A stretch of 64,000 nucleotides of DNA. Origin: Flavobacterium cauense R2A-7 (lineage in GTDB: Bacteria > Bacteroidota > Bacteroidia > Flavobacteriales > Flavobacteriaceae). Numbering within the stretch: position 1 is the stretch's first letter; the number at the start of each line of letters is the position of its first letter. Under the pieces are notes generated by a model. That model made no database searches, was not told the DNA's origin, and saw only the letters and a program-made list of their open reading frames with translations. A program made the position numbers and the translations under genes. The DNA lies in NCBI RefSeq assembly GCF_000498475.1, contig NZ_AVBI01000001.1, positions 1 to 64,000 of the forward strand, in the 5' to 3' direction. Shown piece after piece: positions 1 through 8,675 of the stretch.

Positions 1-22
1 AAAAAGCCCGAAACTTTCGCTT

Positions 23-1255
23 CTAATCGAATCGAATAGCTTTGACCGGAGAAATTTTGGTAATTATATAAGAAGGAATCAATAAAACCAAAAGACAAAC
101 CAAAACAGTTCCCAAGTTTAAGGCGACTATATAAGGTATATCAATGGCGACAGGCGCCTGAGTTACATAATAGTTTTCGGGATTTAGTTTGATTACTCCG
201 AAATACTTCTGAATCAACAGCACTCCTATTCCTATAAGATTACCGAAAAGGAGTCCGCGAAGAATTAAATAGCCGGCGTTGTACAAAAATATTTTGCGGA
301 TACTCCAATTGTTGGCACCAACCGCTTTTAAAATTCCAATCATTTGAGTGCGCTCCAAAATAAGTACCAACAATGCCACTACCATATTAATGGTCGCCAC
401 CACAATCATGATGATTAATATCACTACAATATTAAAATCGAAAAGTTTCAGCCACTCGAAAATGTTGAAATATTTCTCTTCAATTGTTACACTATTATAG
501 GTGGGTGGAATTTCGGCATAAATTTCCTCGCCTTTTTCTTTTATCTTGGAAAAATCATCCACGAAAACCTCAAAAGCGCCCACCTGATCTTTTTGCCATT
601 TATTGATGCGCTGAATATGACGAATATCTCCTATTATATAGGTAGCATCAAACTCCTGAAACCCGGAATTGTAAATCCCGACAATTTTAAAATTACGAAG
701 ATTGGGCAACTTCCCTTCTTCCTTCATAAAAAAGGTATTGAATTTATCGCCTACTTTTAACTGAAGTCGGTTCGCCAGATATTCGGACAGGATAACTTCC
801 GGATTGAGATTTGATTTCAAATTCGGAATTCTACCCTTAATAATATACTCCTGAAGGTTTTCCCACTGAAAATCTTTCCCCACACCTTTGAACACAATTC
901 CTTCAAAAGCTTTTTCAGTTCTTATGATACCGGCTTTGGTTGCTACCGCCTGAATATGACTGATTCCTTCCACGTTTTTAAACTTCGGATAGAAATTCTG
1001 ATGCAGTGAAATGGGCTCGACGCTCACTTCCGATTGGTTATCGTCATAATTGGTAATAATCACATGACCGTTGAAAGCCGATACCTTTTGGCGTATTTTT
1101 TGCTGCAAACCCATACCGGTCGCAATGGAAACAATCATCATGACCATTCCGATGGCAATGGCTGCTATGGCAATTTTTATAATTGGCGCAGATATACTAC
1201 TTTTATAGTTTTTAGTAGTAATAAGTCTTTTAGCAATAAAATATTCTAATTTCAA
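23..1255 (-). CDS. LolC/LolE-like ABC transporter permease (FtsX family)
   Basis: Inner-membrane permease of the MacB/LolCE type, which with an ATPase moves lipoproteins or other substrates out of the inner membrane. One N-terminal membrane segment (about residues 20-43) is followed by a roughly 200-residue periplasmic domain and three C-terminal membrane segments of the FtsX domain, ending in a typical TKISPVKAIR tail. The frame is open to a TTG at 1270, but that start would overlap the divergent lipoprotein gene; a second TTG at 1255 gives the usual KLEYFIAKRL N-terminus (410 residues), so I chose it. The partner ATPase is not in the window. Family call is firm; the substrate is inferred. 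Confidence 0.85.
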   Translation of the reverse strand: MKLEYFIAKRLITTKNYKSSISAPIIKIAIAAIAIGMVMMIVSIATGMGLQQKIRQKVSAFNGHVIITNYDDNQSEVSVEPISLHQNFYPKFKNVEGISHIQAVATKAGIIRTEKAFEGIVFKGVGKDFQWENLQEYIIKGRIPNLKSNLNPEVILSEYLANRLQLKVGDKFNTFFMKEEGKLPNLRNFKIVGIYNSGFQEFDATYIIGDIRHIQRINKWQKDQVGAFEVFVDDFSKIKEKGEEIYAEIPPTYNSVTIEEKYFNIFEWLKLFDFNIVVILIIMIVVATINMVVALLVLILERTQMIGILKAVGANNWSIRKIFLYNAGYLILRGLLFGNLIGIGVLLIQKYFGVIKLNPENYYVTQAPVAIDIPYIVALNLGTVLVCLLVLLIPSYIITKISPVKAIRFD

Positions 1256-1260
1256 AGTAT

Positions 1261-2499
1261 ATGATTTCAAATTCGGTTTTCAAAAATACAGTTTTATTCT
1301 TGTTTTTATCGATAGTCGCCTGCGGAAATTCCGTTAAGACACAAGAGAAAAAGGAAAAGAAAAAAGAAGAAATCCTTTCAACGAACCTAAAACCGATATC
1401 CGAAATTATAACCGGGGCACAAAATACCGATGCATACCTTCCGTTATTGAAAGATAAAAAAGTAGGCGTTGTGACCAATCAGACCGGCATTCTGTCTGAG
1501 AAAGTCCATTTAGTGGATTTTATGTTGGAAAAGAAAATAGCCGTTCAGAAAATTTATGCTCCCGAACACGGTTTTCGCGGCACTGCTGATGCCGGAGAAT
1601 TAATTAAAGACGGAAAAGACACCAAAACCGGTTTGCCGATTATTTCACTTTACGGCAACAACAAGAAACCCAAACCGGAACAATTGGCAGGAATTGACAT
1701 CATGGTTTTTGACTTACAAGATGTGGGAGCTCGTTTTTACACTTATATATCATCTTTGCATTATGTGATGGAAGCCTGTGCGGAAAACAATATTCCGTTA
1801 ATCGTTTTAGATCGGCCAAATCCGAACGGTGGAATTGTTGACGGTCCTGTTTTAGAAAAAGAATTCACAAGTTTTGTAGGCATGCACCCTATTCCTGTTT
1901 TACACGGGATGACGATTGGCGAATATGCCAAAATGATTAACGGTGAAAAATGGTTAAAAAACGAAGTACAATGTAAACTGACTGTAATTCCGTGTTTGCA
2001 TTACAACCGAAACATGCCTTACAGTTTACCGGTAAAACCATCGCCCAATTTACCCAACGATCAGGCTATTAATTTATATGCGAGTTTGTGTTTGTTTGAA
2101 GGTACTAACGTTAGTGTAGGAAGAGGAACCGACAAACAGTTTCAGATTTACGGTTCTCCATACCTGCCTATTACCAATTACAGTTTTACACCTAAACCAA
2201 ACCTTGGCGCCAAAGATCCGGTTCACAATGGCCAAATTTGCTTCGGAGAAGACTTGTCCAAAATTGAAAAGGTAAAACAATTGGAACTAAAATGGCTGAT
2301 TAAAGCCTTTCATACAACGGCAATGCCAAAAGACAAGTTCAAATTTTTCAATGATTTCTTTACGAAACTGGCAGGAACCAAAACACTGCAACAGCAAATC
2401 GAGTCGGGAACGCCGGAAATCGCCATTCGAAAAAGCTGGAACAAAGGCATCAATGAGTTTAAAGCGATGCGGAAACCTTACCTTATATATGGTGAATAA
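1261..2499 (+). CDS. DUF1343 (NamZ-type exo-beta-N-acetylmuramidase) lipoprotein
   Basis: A 412-residue lipoprotein with a signal peptide and lipobox ending at Cys21 (IVAC), then a charged linker and the DUF1343 fold. Conserved DUF1343 stretches are visible: YAPEHGFRGTADAGE, VFDLQDVGARFYTY and LDRPNPNGG. The family includes NamZ, which removes N-acetylmuramic acid from the non-reducing end of peptidoglycan fragments, so a role in cell-wall recycling at the envelope is likely. It is divergent from the upstream permease with only a few bases between the start codons, and ends in a hairpin shared with the convergent VOC gene. Enzymatic activity is inferred from family. Confidence 0.87.
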   Translation: MISNSVFKNTVLFLFLSIVACGNSVKTQEKKEKKKEEILSTNLKPISEIITGAQNTDAYLPLLKDKKVGVVTNQTGILSEKVHLVDFMLEKKIAVQKIYAPEHGFRGTADAGELIKDGKDTKTGLPIISLYGNNKKPKPEQLAGIDIMVFDLQDVGARFYTYISSLHYVMEACAENNIPLIVLDRPNPNGGIVDGPVLEKEFTSFVGMHPIPVLHGMTIGEYAKMINGEKWLKNEVQCKLTVIPCLHYNRNMPYSLPVKPSPNLPNDQAINLYASLCLFEGTNVSVGRGTDKQFQIYGSPYLPITNYSFTPKPNLGAKDPVHNGQICFGEDLSKIEKVKQLELKWLIKAFHTTAMPKDKFKFFNDFFTKLAGTKTLQQQIESGTPEIAIRKSWNKGINEFKAMRKPYLIYGE

Positions 2500-2528
2500 A
2501 AAAAGAGCTCTGTCCGAGCTCTTTTTTT
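2500..2528. terminator. bidirectional terminator hairpin
   Basis: A perfect inverted repeat, AAAAAGAGCTC / GAGCTCTTTTT, with a five-base loop, flanked by A and T runs, lies between convergent genes ending at 2499 (plus) and 2527 (minus). It can serve both strands and overlaps the stop codon of the minus gene. Confidence 0.8.
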
Positions 2529-2895
2529 ATTCGTTTATTTCCTGACCAAACTGTAATAAGTAGCCGTTGTTATCGTAAACGGCAAATTCCCGCATGCCCC
2601 ATTCGAAATTTTCAATCTCATAACAGATTTTACATTTGTCTTTTATGGTGTTCCAAAGTTCGTCAACAGCATCCACATTAAAATAAAAAGATCCGGTAAA
2701 CAAGGGTTTTTCAAACGAACTGTGCTCATTGGGTTTTGCCAACATGATTTCGGCCTCGTCTTTATGCAAAGCGGCCCAGCCCCAATCTTCATTATATTCT
2801 CCGCAAGTAAACCCTAGTACATTTACATAAAATGCAATGGTTTCTTGGAGTTCGTTGGTCCAAAGCATCGGACGAATGGGCTGGAATTTGATCAT
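2527..2895 (-). CDS. VOC family (glyoxalase/bleomycin-resistance fold) protein
   Basis: A 122-residue single-domain protein of the vicinal oxygen chelate superfamily. The N-terminus (RPMLWTNELQETIAFYVNVLGF) and the C-terminal NGYLLQFGQ are typical of the fold, and the length is standard. Members include glyoxalases, dioxygenases and antibiotic-binding proteins; nothing here fixes the substrate. It lies two bases downstream of the PH-domain gene in the same direction, so the two may be cotranscribed. Confidence 0.8.
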   Translation of the reverse strand: MIKFQPIRPMLWTNELQETIAFYVNVLGFTCGEYNEDWGWAALHKDEAEIMLAKPNEHSSFEKPLFTGSFYFNVDAVDELWNTIKDKCKICYEIENFEWGMREFAVYDNNGYLLQFGQEINE

Positions 2896-2897
2896 AA

Positions 2898-3299
2898 TTA
2901 AAATTTCACTTCAATATTAGGGTTAATTGTTAAAAGTTCGTCAATGAATTCCTGTTTCTCGTTTGGGGAAATCAAAATATCATCAAACTTATTATAAATC
3001 AATAAAAGTCGGTCTCTGGATAGTGCAGGTGCACTGATTATACTTTTCGAATGTTCAATTTTTCTGATGGTTTTTACATCAATTTTCTTATTAACCAGGA
3101 ATCCGGATTTCACATTCAAAATACCTTCCGAAAGGGTATATTCCGTTTTTTGAATCATTAAACCGATCAGTACCAAAATAATTAATGTAATTACCGATAT
3201 CAAGTAGTGTCCGCGAACAAAACCGCTAACACACAGAAAAATAGGATAGGCTAATGGCAAAAAGAAGAGCCAGTCTACTTTAGATTTGTATATTTTCAT
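2898..3299 (-). CDS. small membrane protein with bacterial PH-like domain
   Basis: A 133-residue protein with two closely spaced membrane segments (about residues 10-27 and 32-49) followed by a beta-rich domain resembling bacterial PH domains of the YdbT type (YTLSEGILNVKSGFLVNKKIDVKTIRKIEHS). The position between the YkgJ-like gene (one base upstream) and the VOC gene suggests a small operon. Function unknown. Confidence 0.65.
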   Translation of the reverse strand: MKIYKSKVDWLFFLPLAYPIFLCVSGFVRGHYLISVITLIILVLIGLMIQKTEYTLSEGILNVKSGFLVNKKIDVKTIRKIEHSKSIISAPALSRDRLLLIYNKFDDILISPNEKQEFIDELLTINPNIEVKF

Positions 3300-3300
3300 T

Positions 3301-3798
3301 TTACAGCGGTAATTTTTTCTTCATTTCTTCCACAATATTGTAAGCTGCCGGACAAATGGCTACATTTTTCAGTGTCAGATCAGAAATCTGCTGAAACTTT
3401 TTCCGGTCGGTGTGCGGGAATTCACGACAGGCTTTTGGGCGAACATCGTAAATCATGCAATAATTCTCAGCGTCCAAAAACGTACACGGCACACTTTGCA
3501 ACACATAATCCTTGTCTTCATCGATTCGCAAATACTGATCGATAAACTGTTGGGGTTTCAAACGAAGGTGTTTTGCAATACGCTCAATGTCGGCAAGAGT
3601 AAACAGCGGCCCAGTGGTTTTACAGCAATTGGCACATTCCAGACAATCTGTTCGTCTGAATTCGGCATCGTGTAGATCCTGCATCACATAATCCAAATTC
3701 TTGGGCGTTTTCTTTTTCAGCTTATCGAAATACTTTTTGTTTTCGTTATGCTTATCTTTGGCCAACTTTTGAAGTTCGTTTAAGGAAGGTTTGAGCAT
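3301..3798 (-). CDS. YkgJ family cysteine cluster protein
   Basis: A 165-residue protein with the cysteine-rich metal-binding cluster of the YkgJ/UPF0153 family: Cys52, Cys55, Cys58 and Cys59 (CLECANCC), then a second cluster around CTFLDAENYCMIYDVRPKAC. The family is predicted to chelate zinc or an Fe-S cluster. The open frame extends to 3840, but the ATG at 3798 (MLKPSLNELQKLAKDKH) matches the usual start and avoids the upstream divergent gene. Function unknown. Confidence 0.8.
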   Translation of the reverse strand: MLKPSLNELQKLAKDKHNENKKYFDKLKKKTPKNLDYVMQDLHDAEFRRTDCLECANCCKTTGPLFTLADIERIAKHLRLKPQQFIDQYLRIDEDKDYVLQSVPCTFLDAENYCMIYDVRPKACREFPHTDRKKFQQISDLTLKNVAICPAAYNIVEEMKKKLPL

Positions 3799-3920
3799 TT
3801 TTGATTTGGTTATTCGTTTATTCGAAAAATAACACTGCAAAATTACTCAATTCAGACAAACACACGAGCAATTTATTGCGAACTGATGAAGTAAATAACC
3901 ACCGTAAAAAATTTACAAGC

Positions 3921-4631
3921 ATGAAAGACCTTTTCGGAAAAGCCATATTGGATTATCAAACCAACAATTCACCTGAAGATTTAATCACGGAAACCTCCAT
4001 ATCAGAAGCCGATGAAATGAGCGTTGCCTATTTGTTCCGCGGTTATGCCGAAATGCCGAAAATGGAACAAAAAACGTTGAATTTGGCGAAAGGAAAAGTA
4101 TTGGATGTGGGTTGTGGCGCGGGTAGTCACGCTTTGTATTTGCAAAATGAGCGTAATTTAGACGTAACTGCCATCGATATTTCGGCCAATGCGGTAAAAG
4201 CCTGTGAACTGCGTGGGGTAAAAAAAGCCCTAGTACAAAATGTGATGGAACTCGAAAACGAAACATTCGACACCATTTTACTGATGATGAACGGAGCCGG
4301 GATGTGTGGGAAGCTGAATAAAATATCCGGATTTCTTCAAAAACTGAAATCACTGCTGAACGAAAACGGTCAGATTTTATTGGACAGTTCTGACATCATT
4401 TATATGTTTGATGAAGACGAAGACGGCGGCAAATGGATTCCGAGCGATAATGACTATTACGGGGAGGTAATTTTTAATGTTTCCTATAAAGGAGAGAAAG
4501 AAGAACCGTTCGACTGGATGTATATTGATTACAATACGTTACAGAATGCTGCTTATGCCAACGGATTGCAATGCGAATTGCTTTTGGAAGGCGAACATTT
4601 TGATTATCTGGCAAAACTGACACATGCTTAA
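3921..4631 (+). CDS. class I SAM-dependent methyltransferase
   Basis: A 236-residue methyltransferase with motif I VLDVGCGAGSHAL (about residues 60-72) and the acidic residue of motif II (VTAIDIS) about 20 residues later, the SAM-binding Rossmann fold. The C-terminal half (WMYIDYNTLQNAAYANGL) is typical of small Bacteroidota methyltransferases. Acceptor substrate unknown. The frame opens at 3801, but the first 40 residues are not protein-like and overlap the divergent start region, so the ATG at 3921 is preferred. Confidence 0.8.
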   Translation: MKDLFGKAILDYQTNNSPEDLITETSISEADEMSVAYLFRGYAEMPKMEQKTLNLAKGKVLDVGCGAGSHALYLQNERNLDVTAIDISANAVKACELRGVKKALVQNVMELENETFDTILLMMNGAGMCGKLNKISGFLQKLKSLLNENGQILLDSSDIIYMFDEDEDGGKWIPSDNDYYGEVIFNVSYKGEKEEPFDWMYIDYNTLQNAAYANGLQCELLLEGEHFDYLAKLTHA

Positions 4632-4633
4632 AT

Positions 4634-4672
4634 AAAAAAATCCCACCTGATTTTAACGGGTGGGATTTTTTT
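4634..4672. terminator. bidirectional terminator hairpin
   Basis: A 14-bp stem (AAAAAAATCCCACC / GGTGGGATTTTTTT) with an 11-base loop lies between convergent genes ending at 4631 (plus) and 4688 (minus). A and T runs on both sides allow it to act in either direction. Confidence 0.85.
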
Positions 4673-4687
4673 ATTCCTTTAATGCGA

Positions 4688-5095
4688 CTATTGCATGTAT
4701 TTCATCATCATGCCTTGTAAGCTCATTGCCCATTCCTGACTTGCAGCCATGTTTTTCTCGGCAATAACTCCTGATTTTTCAGTCATTTTTTTTCCAACCG
4801 GAGTTTCATAGAACTTTAAAATCGCTTTTATATCCTCGTGTGTGTACTCAGACATCATTACGCCAGCCATTTTATCATACAAAGCAGGCAATGTCGATTC
4901 AAATTCCACCAAAAAGGCCGCTTGTTTTTCTTTTGGAACCATTTTCAGGATTTGATCTTTGGCCAATTTCATCTGACCGGCCGAACCTGTAAGTTCAATC
5001 ATTTTCAATACATCTTTTTTGAACGCTTCGTTTGTTTGAGCCATTCCTAAATTCGCTACTAAAACAAGTGCGAACGTTACAATTAGTTTTTTCAT
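4688..5095 (-). CDS. DUF2059 domain-containing secreted protein
   Basis: A 135-residue protein with a Sec signal peptide (cleavage after NLGMAQ) and a helical DUF2059 domain, recognised from the LVEFESTLPALYDKMAGVMM and KAILKFYETPVGKKM stretches. The family is periplasmic and of unknown function. It stands just downstream of queE in the same direction with a 25-base gap. Confidence 0.8.
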   Translation of the reverse strand: MKKLIVTFALVLVANLGMAQTNEAFKKDVLKMIELTGSAGQMKLAKDQILKMVPKEKQAAFLVEFESTLPALYDKMAGVMMSEYTHEDIKAILKFYETPVGKKMTEKSGVIAEKNMAASQEWAMSLQGMMMKYMQ

Positions 5096-5120
5096 TGTTT
5101 TGTTGGTTGATTATAAAAAA

Positions 5121-5753
5121 TTATGGAATATTCAAATATTTATGGGTTTGTAAAGATACGCGCCATTTTGGATTTTGCATCACATAATCTACAATTAATG
5201 GGGTCATTTCTTCTTTTTTACTCCATTCGGGTTGTAAAAACAGGATAGCGTTTTCGTTCACTTTAGCAGCTTGCTCTTCGGCGAATTGGAAATCGTGTTT
5301 GTTGTGGATGATGACTTTCAGTTCGTGAGCAATTTCATAGGCTTCTGCTACCGGAAGTTTTGTTTTTTTCGGGGAAAGACAGAACCAATCCCAGGTACCC
5401 GAAACCGGATAAGCGCCCGAAGTTTCGATGTGCACTCGAAGATTTTGGTCTTTTAGTTTTGCCGTCAGTACGCTCATGTCCCATGTTAAGGGTTCTCCGC
5501 CGGTTACCACAACCGTTTCGGCATATTTTTTGGCGTTGGCTACAATAACATCCGTGTTTGTGGGCGGATGCAGCTCGGCATTCCAGCTTTCTTTCACATC
5601 GCACCAGTGGCAACCCACGTCGCAACCACCGATTCTAATGAAATAGGCTGCCGTACCGGTATGGTATCCTTCGCCCTGAATGGTATAAAACTCCTCCATT
5701 AAAGGCAGCATTTCGCCTTTTTCCACCGCAATTTGTATTTCTTTCTTTAACAT
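5121..5753 (-). CDS. queE: 7-carboxy-7-deazaguanine synthase (QueE)
   Basis: Radical SAM enzyme that converts 6-carboxytetrahydropterin to 7-carboxy-7-deazaguanine in preQ0/queuosine synthesis. The CX3CX2C iron-sulfur motif is at Cys44, Cys48 and Cys51 (CDVGCHWCD), preceded by the QGEG substrate-binding stretch near residue 26 and followed by VVTGGEPLTW. The 210-residue length is normal for the family. queA, a later step of the same pathway, lies about 17 kb away at 22376. A Bacteroidota-type -7 box lies about 20 bases upstream of the start. Confidence 0.92.
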   Translation of the reverse strand: MLKKEIQIAVEKGEMLPLMEEFYTIQGEGYHTGTAAYFIRIGGCDVGCHWCDVKESWNAELHPPTNTDVIVANAKKYAETVVVTGGEPLTWDMSVLTAKLKDQNLRVHIETSGAYPVSGTWDWFCLSPKKTKLPVAEAYEIAHELKVIIHNKHDFQFAEEQAAKVNENAILFLQPEWSKKEEMTPLIVDYVMQNPKWRVSLQTHKYLNIP

Positions 5754-5772
5754 TTGAATTTTAAATAGTCTG

Positions 5773-5780
5773 CAAAGATA
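5773..5780 (-). promoter_or_regulatory. predicted -7 element of the queE promoter
   Basis: Read on the minus strand this is TATCTTTG, an exact match to the Bacteroidota -7 consensus TAnnTTTG. It would place the transcript start about 13 bases before the queE ATG. No well-spaced TTG -33 element was found, so confidence is moderate. Confidence 0.5.
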
Positions 5781-5824
5781 GTTATTTTACCAATGATTCC
5801 CGACAATTCGATTTGTTTCCTTTT

Positions 5825-5942
5825 TAGCCCTGATGGAAGCGGCATCCTTTTTTCGGTGGCAAAGGTGATATGCTGAGCTTGTCGAAATACTCTCGAAGCC
5901 ACCGAAAAAAGATATAGCGTACAGCAGGAATAGGGTTCCCAA
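5825..5942. repeat. dispersed flavobacterial repeat with internal palindrome (copy 1)
   Basis: Conserved ends (TAGCCCTGATGGAAGCGGC at the left, GATATAGCGTACAGCAGGAA at the right) enclose a perfect 13-bp inverted repeat, TTTTTTCGGTGGC at 5848-5860 and its complement at 5898-5910. The same end motifs, diverged, recur at 44981-45073. From memory, this architecture (fixed ends, variable stem) is common between genes in Flavobacterium genomes, like a REP/BIME element. Short open frames crossing this stretch are not credible genes. It fills most of the 265-base gap between queE and the TPR gene. Confidence 0.65.
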
Positions 5943-5963
5943 AAACACGCCAACCATTCGCTC

Positions 5964-5997
5964 CAAAAAAAAAACCGACAACTTTCGTCATCGGTTT
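5964..5997 (-). terminator. terminator after the TPR gene
   Basis: On the minus strand a stem AAACCGA ... TCGGTTT (5972-5978 with 5991-5997) is followed by a long T run (A run at 5964-5974 on the given strand). It lies about 20 bases after the stop of the TPR gene and would end the exbB-to-TPR transcript. Confidence 0.65.
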
Positions 5998-6018
5998 AAT
6001 AATTTATATCAGAAAAAC

Positions 6019-7695
6019 TTATGCTTTAAGCGCTTTTAAGGTTTTTGTTGCATAAACATTGGCAGGATCGATTACCAATAATTTCTCAAGGTTTTCGATG
6101 GCTTTTACTTTTTCTGCATTATTGGCATAGTGTGCACCAACAAATGTGTATGCTTCAATTAAATTTTTCTTCACCACCGGTTTTGCTTTTTCAGCATCTC
6201 CTTTAGCATTTACCAATTTCACATATTCTTCATAGCTGGCAAGTGCGATTTTTTTAGATTCCGGAGTATCCATTGCTTCGTTAGCTCTTGCTTTGAACAA
6301 ATGAGCATCCTGAGTAGCAGGGTTCAATTCGATTACTTTTGAAAAAGCGGCATCGGCTTTCACCAATTGATCTTTAGGTGATGTTTTCGGGTCGTAATCG
6401 AAATACAATGCATAACCCAAATAGAAATTATCGGCGAAGAAGTTTTTCGATTTTGGATTTTTAATAGCTACTTCAAACAATTTAGTTGCGTTTTTGTATA
6501 ATTTCTCTTTGAACATTTTTTGTCCAAGAGGATTTAACTCACTGGCAATAACCGGATCTTTTTCAACCGCTCTGTTCAATTCGACAACCCCTTCGTTGAA
6601 GATTTTCTCATCATAGGTTCCATCCGCTTTTTTAGCTTCTGCCATTTTAGTCAATCCTAAATAAAGGTAATCTCTGGCGATAATTCTTTTTGGCTCCACT
6701 TTGGCGAAAAATTCGGTAATCGCTTTGGAACTTTCTGCAAAGTTTCCGTTTTCATAAGCCGCATATCCTAAATAACGTAAAATACGCGGGTTTACTTTAT
6801 CCAGTTTTTTCATTTCATTCGCTTCCGCTTCCAAGGCTTTGTAATCTTTTGCTAAGATTAAGAAATCGGCATGACGCATACGGGATTCTAAAGAATAATC
6901 GGTTAAGCTCATGTATTTTTCATAATACTGTAACCCTTTCTTAATGTATTCATCGTATTTAGCCGGTTCATTGCTTCCCCAGAAATAATACGTTTCAGCC
7001 AATTCACGGTAAGCTGGACCGAAATTCGGATCGGTAGTGATTACACCGTTCAGCAATTTAACAGCATCGGTGAAGTTTTTAGCACTTTTATTAATCGCTG
7101 CATATTTAACGCGTGCAATTAATAACGACTTATCAAAATCATAAGCGGTTTCATACGCTCTGAACGCCTCTCCCGCATTTTTATCTCCAAACTGAGCGTC
7201 TCCTAAGGTTAAAAAAGCCACAGGATTTTTGTCTTCAATCAACAATGCCTTATTGGTCACTTCGATTGCTTTTTTATAATCCGGGTTTTCAGAATTGTTA
7301 TACGCTTTGGCAATCAGCAACAATTCTTCAACATCTTTTTTCTTGATATTAGCAGCCGCTTTGTCAAAATTGGCTTGTGCTGCAGCCACTTTTTTACTGT
7401 CTAAGTCGATTTGACCTAATCCGATATAATTTAAAGTTCCTTTGTCTTTTGCGGCCAATCCTTTATTAAAAATCACGACAGCAGAATCTGTCTTACCTTC
7501 TCTAAGGTATACATCTCCTAAATAAAAGAAGTTTTTTCCGTTATCCGGACTTGATTGCACTAATCCTTTTAATATCTTTTTTGCCTTGTCGTATTGTTCC
7601 GCATCAATAGCTTTTTTTGCCTGCGATAAATCCTGAGCAAAAGCTGCCGTTGTGATAACAGACAATAATAAACTTAAAACTTTAGCATTTTTCAT
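6019..7695 (-). CDS. secreted tetratricopeptide repeat protein
   Basis: A 558-residue protein with a Sec signal peptide (SVITTAAFAQ) and TPR-like helices along almost its whole length, for example AKKILKGLVQSSPDNGKNFF, AYRAYETAYDFD-type repeats and AFSKVIELNPATQDAHLFKA. TPR arrays mount protein complexes, here probably in the periplasm. An alternative ATG at 7740 overlaps the upstream PstS-like gene by 14 bases but puts 15 extra residues before the signal peptide, so 7695 is preferred. It is the last gene of the exbB-exbD-tonB cluster; genes of this type commonly sit there in Bacteroidota. Confidence 0.8.
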   Translation of the reverse strand: MKNAKVLSLLLSVITTAAFAQDLSQAKKAIDAEQYDKAKKILKGLVQSSPDNGKNFFYLGDVYLREGKTDSAVVIFNKGLAAKDKGTLNYIGLGQIDLDSKKVAAAQANFDKAAANIKKKDVEELLLIAKAYNNSENPDYKKAIEVTNKALLIEDKNPVAFLTLGDAQFGDKNAGEAFRAYETAYDFDKSLLIARVKYAAINKSAKNFTDAVKLLNGVITTDPNFGPAYRELAETYYFWGSNEPAKYDEYIKKGLQYYEKYMSLTDYSLESRMRHADFLILAKDYKALEAEANEMKKLDKVNPRILRYLGYAAYENGNFAESSKAITEFFAKVEPKRIIARDYLYLGLTKMAEAKKADGTYDEKIFNEGVVELNRAVEKDPVIASELNPLGQKMFKEKLYKNATKLFEVAIKNPKSKNFFADNFYLGYALYFDYDPKTSPKDQLVKADAAFSKVIELNPATQDAHLFKARANEAMDTPESKKIALASYEEYVKLVNAKGDAEKAKPVVKKNLIEAYTFVGAHYANNAEKVKAIENLEKLLVIDPANVYATKTLKALKA

Positions 7696-7726
7696 TTCTA
7701 AACACATTTTATGGTTATTCAATATT

Positions 7727-8656
7727 TTATTCAACTTCATCCCTTACCGAAATCTGTCTGGTCGGGAAATGGGTAGGAATCAACCCGGACTTCAAAACAA
7801 TACGTTGTCCTTGCTGTCCTGCAATATAAGAAGCAAATCCCATGCCTAAACCAGTTGCTCCCTGAAAATTTAACAAATATAATTTCCGTGTTACCGGATA
7901 ACTGCCATCTGCAATATTAGTTTGGTTCGGTTTAATAAACTTGTTTTTTGCGTTAATTTTAACATTTTCAACGGCCAAGACTTGAATTTTCGAAGTATAA
8001 GGCAGTAAATCATCGGTAGGTTGTAATAACCAATTTATGCCTATAATTCCAACGGCACCCTCATTCTCAGTAACGTATTGCACTACCTCTTTATTGGAAT
8101 GGGCCGAAAAAACATTTTGCTTGGGTAATTCTTTGATTCCAGCAAGTTTTTTCAACTCCCGTAGGGTACTTGAATTGGGATTGTCAAAAACCAATGTTTT
8201 TATTTTTCCGTTAGGTGTTCCTTTAAGCGCCAGTAGTACATCATTCAATACAAGGGTAGAGTCGGTGCGGTTTGTGCTTCCAATGAAAGCAACGGCATCT
8301 TTGGCAAACTCCGTTACTCTTGGATAAACTTTTTTTGTGTTGTTGTAATAGTTGATTTCCGTGGAATCCAAATCTTTTGCCAAAATGGCAATGCGTGCTT
8401 TGTCCTGTTGAATCATTTGAATGATTTCATTTTCAGGTTTGCTAACCAGATGTACTTTAGCGCGTTTGTATTCGTTTTCAAAAAGAATCGCAAGATCTTC
8501 TACCAGAGGAAAAATGGTTTCATCCACCAGAATCGTTGTAGAACCGGCTACCGCAGTTTCTTTAATCTCAGCAGGATCGGAAGGTTTCTTTTTACATCCG
8601 TTAATTGAAATCAACAGTGAAGCAATTATAACGGAGAAAAAAACATTTTTTTTCAT
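7727..8656 (-). CDS. PstS-like phosphate-binding-family lipoprotein
   Basis: A 309-residue substrate-binding protein of the PstS/PBP-like family with a lipobox ending at Cys21 (SINGCKKK). The N-terminal lobe (AGSTTILVDETIFPLVEDLAI) and the later ENEGAVGIIGINW stretch are typical. No pst transporter genes lie nearby; instead it follows the TonB-like genes, where a PstS-like protein is often found in Bacteroidota. A role in phosphate uptake is therefore not assured, and a structural or sensing role linked to the ExbBD-TonB complex is possible. Confidence 0.75.
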   Translation of the reverse strand: MKKNVFFSVIIASLLISINGCKKKPSDPAEIKETAVAGSTTILVDETIFPLVEDLAILFENEYKRAKVHLVSKPENEIIQMIQQDKARIAILAKDLDSTEINYYNNTKKVYPRVTEFAKDAVAFIGSTNRTDSTLVLNDVLLALKGTPNGKIKTLVFDNPNSSTLRELKKLAGIKELPKQNVFSAHSNKEVVQYVTENEGAVGIIGINWLLQPTDDLLPYTSKIQVLAVENVKINAKNKFIKPNQTNIADGSYPVTRKLYLLNFQGATGLGMGFASYIAGQQGQRIVLKSGLIPTHFPTRQISVRDEVE

Positions 8657-8675
8657 ATTTTTTTTAAAACTTAAA

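Noticed and set aside
1..22. Gene at the left edge
   Set aside because: Only 22 bases lie beyond the permease stop; they may be part of a terminator but are too short to call.
5747..5981. Short minus-strand open frames in the queE-TPR gap
   Set aside because: They cross the palindromic dispersed repeat, have no start signal or protein-like composition, and overlap each other in different frames.
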